DNA of 64,000 bases from contig SCFE01000077.1 of NCBI GenBank assembly GCA_004352715.1, forward strand, positions 641,543 through 705,542, given 5' to 3'. This stretch comes from Hofstenia miamia. Lineage: Eukaryota; Xenacoelomorpha; Acoela. Position 1 is the first letter of the stretch. Every line of letters starts with the position of its first letter. Made by a program: the position numbers and the translations under genes. The notes beneath the pieces are model-generated. The model made no database searches and was not told where the DNA came from. It worked only from the letters and a program-made list of their open reading frames with translations. This document shows positions 62,441-64,000 of this stretch, in pieces.

Positions 62441-63006
62441 AGAGGGCCTCCAGTAGTATATTACTATAATATGAGTCAAGCAAATTTTTTGCTTAAATTT
62501 ATATAAAATGTATATAAAATCTATAAACGAACACATGACAAAAATATTTACAAAACTATTTAAATATGCAATATAAATTAAAGGGCAGTTTTAAAAGTAA
62601 TTCAAACAGTGCATTGAGTTTATTATCTATGCCCAATAATGCTTGCCTATTTAATAAAAAAAATTTTCATTTTTTCTTGAAGTGTTTATGGTTTTTCTCA
62701 CATTTTATATCAATACTTAAATCATTCCATAAGATTGAAAATTTAAAAGAAAATGAGTCTTGACGATTATTGATATAGTTGGCTGCAAAAAAAATGAGAC
62801 TGAACACCTATTTTTTCACGCTTTGTGGAAACGTATTGAGACGTTTTAGAGGAAAACTATAAAAATAAAAGACAACGAGAATTTTGTGAACTTTAAAATG
62901 GTCAAACAAAAAAGTTAATTAATTAAACTGGTACTTCGTAATTATTTGAAAACACTTACCAAACAAATTGTTTTGCTTTGCAAAGTTTCTACTTGATTTC
63001 TTCGGA

Positions 63007-63890
63007 ATGGAAACGTTGGAACAGCTTGAAAACGCCTTTGCGACATCGCAAATTTCTCGATCAACTTATTTTTGAAAGCTGAAAAAAATTCGACAAGGAG
63101 AATCTCTCAAAAGAAGAAAAGGAAGTGGACGCCCTCGAAAAATTATTGGAAAATTCATTCAGAAAACAGTCGCAATTGATCTCAAAAATCCCTACATTTC
63201 TGGAAAAAAAATTGCAAACCGACTTCAAACTGAAGCCGACATCTCTGTGCATGAACACTGAAAAAAATTGGCAGAAAAAATCGACTTCTGATTACAAAAG
63301 AACATCAAGAAAAAAGAAATTTCGTGAAAGATTGGAAAGATTACACTTTTGAAGATGTTTGGATAACTGATGAGTGCGTATTTCAACTGCACAGAAACAA
63401 AGTACAAGTGTGGTCGTCAAAGAAATGTCCAAGACCAACAAAAGCGGTTCCAAAGTTCGACCAAAAAATTATGGTTTGGGGAGCACTTTCCTATCGTGGG
63501 TTTTATTTGAAAATTTTAGACGGAAAAGCCACAATCGACAGTCAAAGATATTGCCAAATTATAGCTGAATTTATGCCTTATGCTGATGCTTTATATGATG
63601 ATGGATGGATACTCCAACAGGACGGAGCAACCCCGCACACGTCAGCAAAGACAAAAAATTGGTTTTCTGAAAATAATATCCAGTTTTTGCAATGGCCACC
63701 AAGTTCTGCTGATCTTTCTCCAATCGAAAACGTGTGGCAGATATTGAAAAATGACGTTGAGAAGAAAAATCCGAAAAATATATCCGATTTAAAAGAAAAA
63801 ATCTAAGAAAGTCAACACAGTTTGACATCTGAAATGAAGTCCAATTTAATGAAATCAGTTTCAGTTCGTTTGAATGAAGTTATTTCTACA
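63007..63890 (+). pseudogene. Tc1-like (DD34E) transposase, decayed
   Basis: ATG at 63007 opens METLEQLENAFATSQISRST. Then come a basic hook, RQGESLKRRKGSGRPRKI, the second helix-turn-helix SGKKIANRLQTEADISVHEH and, after four TGA stops and a frameshift near 63325, an intact catalytic half: DVWITDECVFQL (first Asp), WILQQDGATPHTS (second Asp) and SADLSPIENVWQILK (Glu). There are 34 residues between the second Asp and the Glu, the Tc1 signature. A stop (TAA) at about 63804 precedes the normal C-terminus. A possible left end (TA then gttggctgcaaaa) lies near 62778; no right end is visible before the window closes. Confidence 0.88.
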
Positions 63891-64000
63891 TGAGGAAAAC
63901 AAATTAGACTTTGATGCTTTTTACTTATATTCCTTTAATGTATCTTTAAAATCTTACCTTTCTTGAGTTGTTACGTTCAGTAGTTCAAAAGTAACATGCC

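Noticed and set aside
63007-63340. TGA read as a sense codon
   Set aside because: The DENND2-like gene uses the standard code and the transposon is a dead copy; decay explains the TGAs.
1-64000. tRNA and rRNA genes
   Set aside because: No complete cloverleaf or rRNA core was seen by eye; one B-box-like site at 45317 lacks a convincing A box.

Overview
The window is AT-rich invertebrate nuclear DNA. The signs are spliced exons, TTTAG-type splice acceptors, LINE, Tc1, hAT and Penelope-like remnants, (TA)n and (TAA)n microsatellites and scaffold gaps. I cannot name the species. An arthropod fits, and a possible MATH-domain remnant hints at a chelicerate, but that is weak. No prokaryotic features, rRNA or CRISPR arrays were seen.

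The window is dominated by one plus-strand gene, 10284 to 58682, which I rebuilt exon by exon as a DENND2-family (ST5-like) Rab GEF. Twenty exons join with matching phases (about 1,150 codons if nothing is missing upstream). The order is a disordered Ser/Pro-rich N-terminus with proline-rich PKPPR-type motifs, then uDENN (exons 10-12), cDENN (13-17) and dDENN (18-20), then a stop at 58680-58682. Two introns are very short (47 and 44 nt), and a naive open-frame scan misreads both. A decayed copy of exon 11 lies just downstream of exon 13.

Region by region: 1-7,300 holds LINE fragments, two R4/Dong-like copies on the minus strand seated in (TAA)n repeats, and two gaps. 7,300-10,283 is AT-rich and mostly featureless. 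10,284-22,624 holds exons 1-2, a compact widely dispersed repeat, an orphan hydrophobic first exon, a hAT MITE with a perfect 8-bp target duplication that contains a probable piggyBac-like MITE, and a Tc1 derivative with IR/DR ends. 22,625-47,574 holds exons 3-16 with Tc1, Penelope-like and piggyBac-like remnants in the introns. 47,575-53,219 is an intron with R4-like copies. 53,220-58,682 holds exons 17-20, with a CR1/jockey-type LINE in the intron between exons 17 and 18. Downstream lie a possible MATH remnant, a minus-strand LINE split by (TA)n, and a decayed Tc1 transposase at the right edge.

Several tandem near-identical blocks meet at a single N or a short N run (25,703; 27,350; 29,244; 33,406; 37,381/38,096; 47,804). 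They look like unmerged haplotypes or contig overlaps, not biological duplications, and one of them duplicates exon 5 of the DENND2-like gene.
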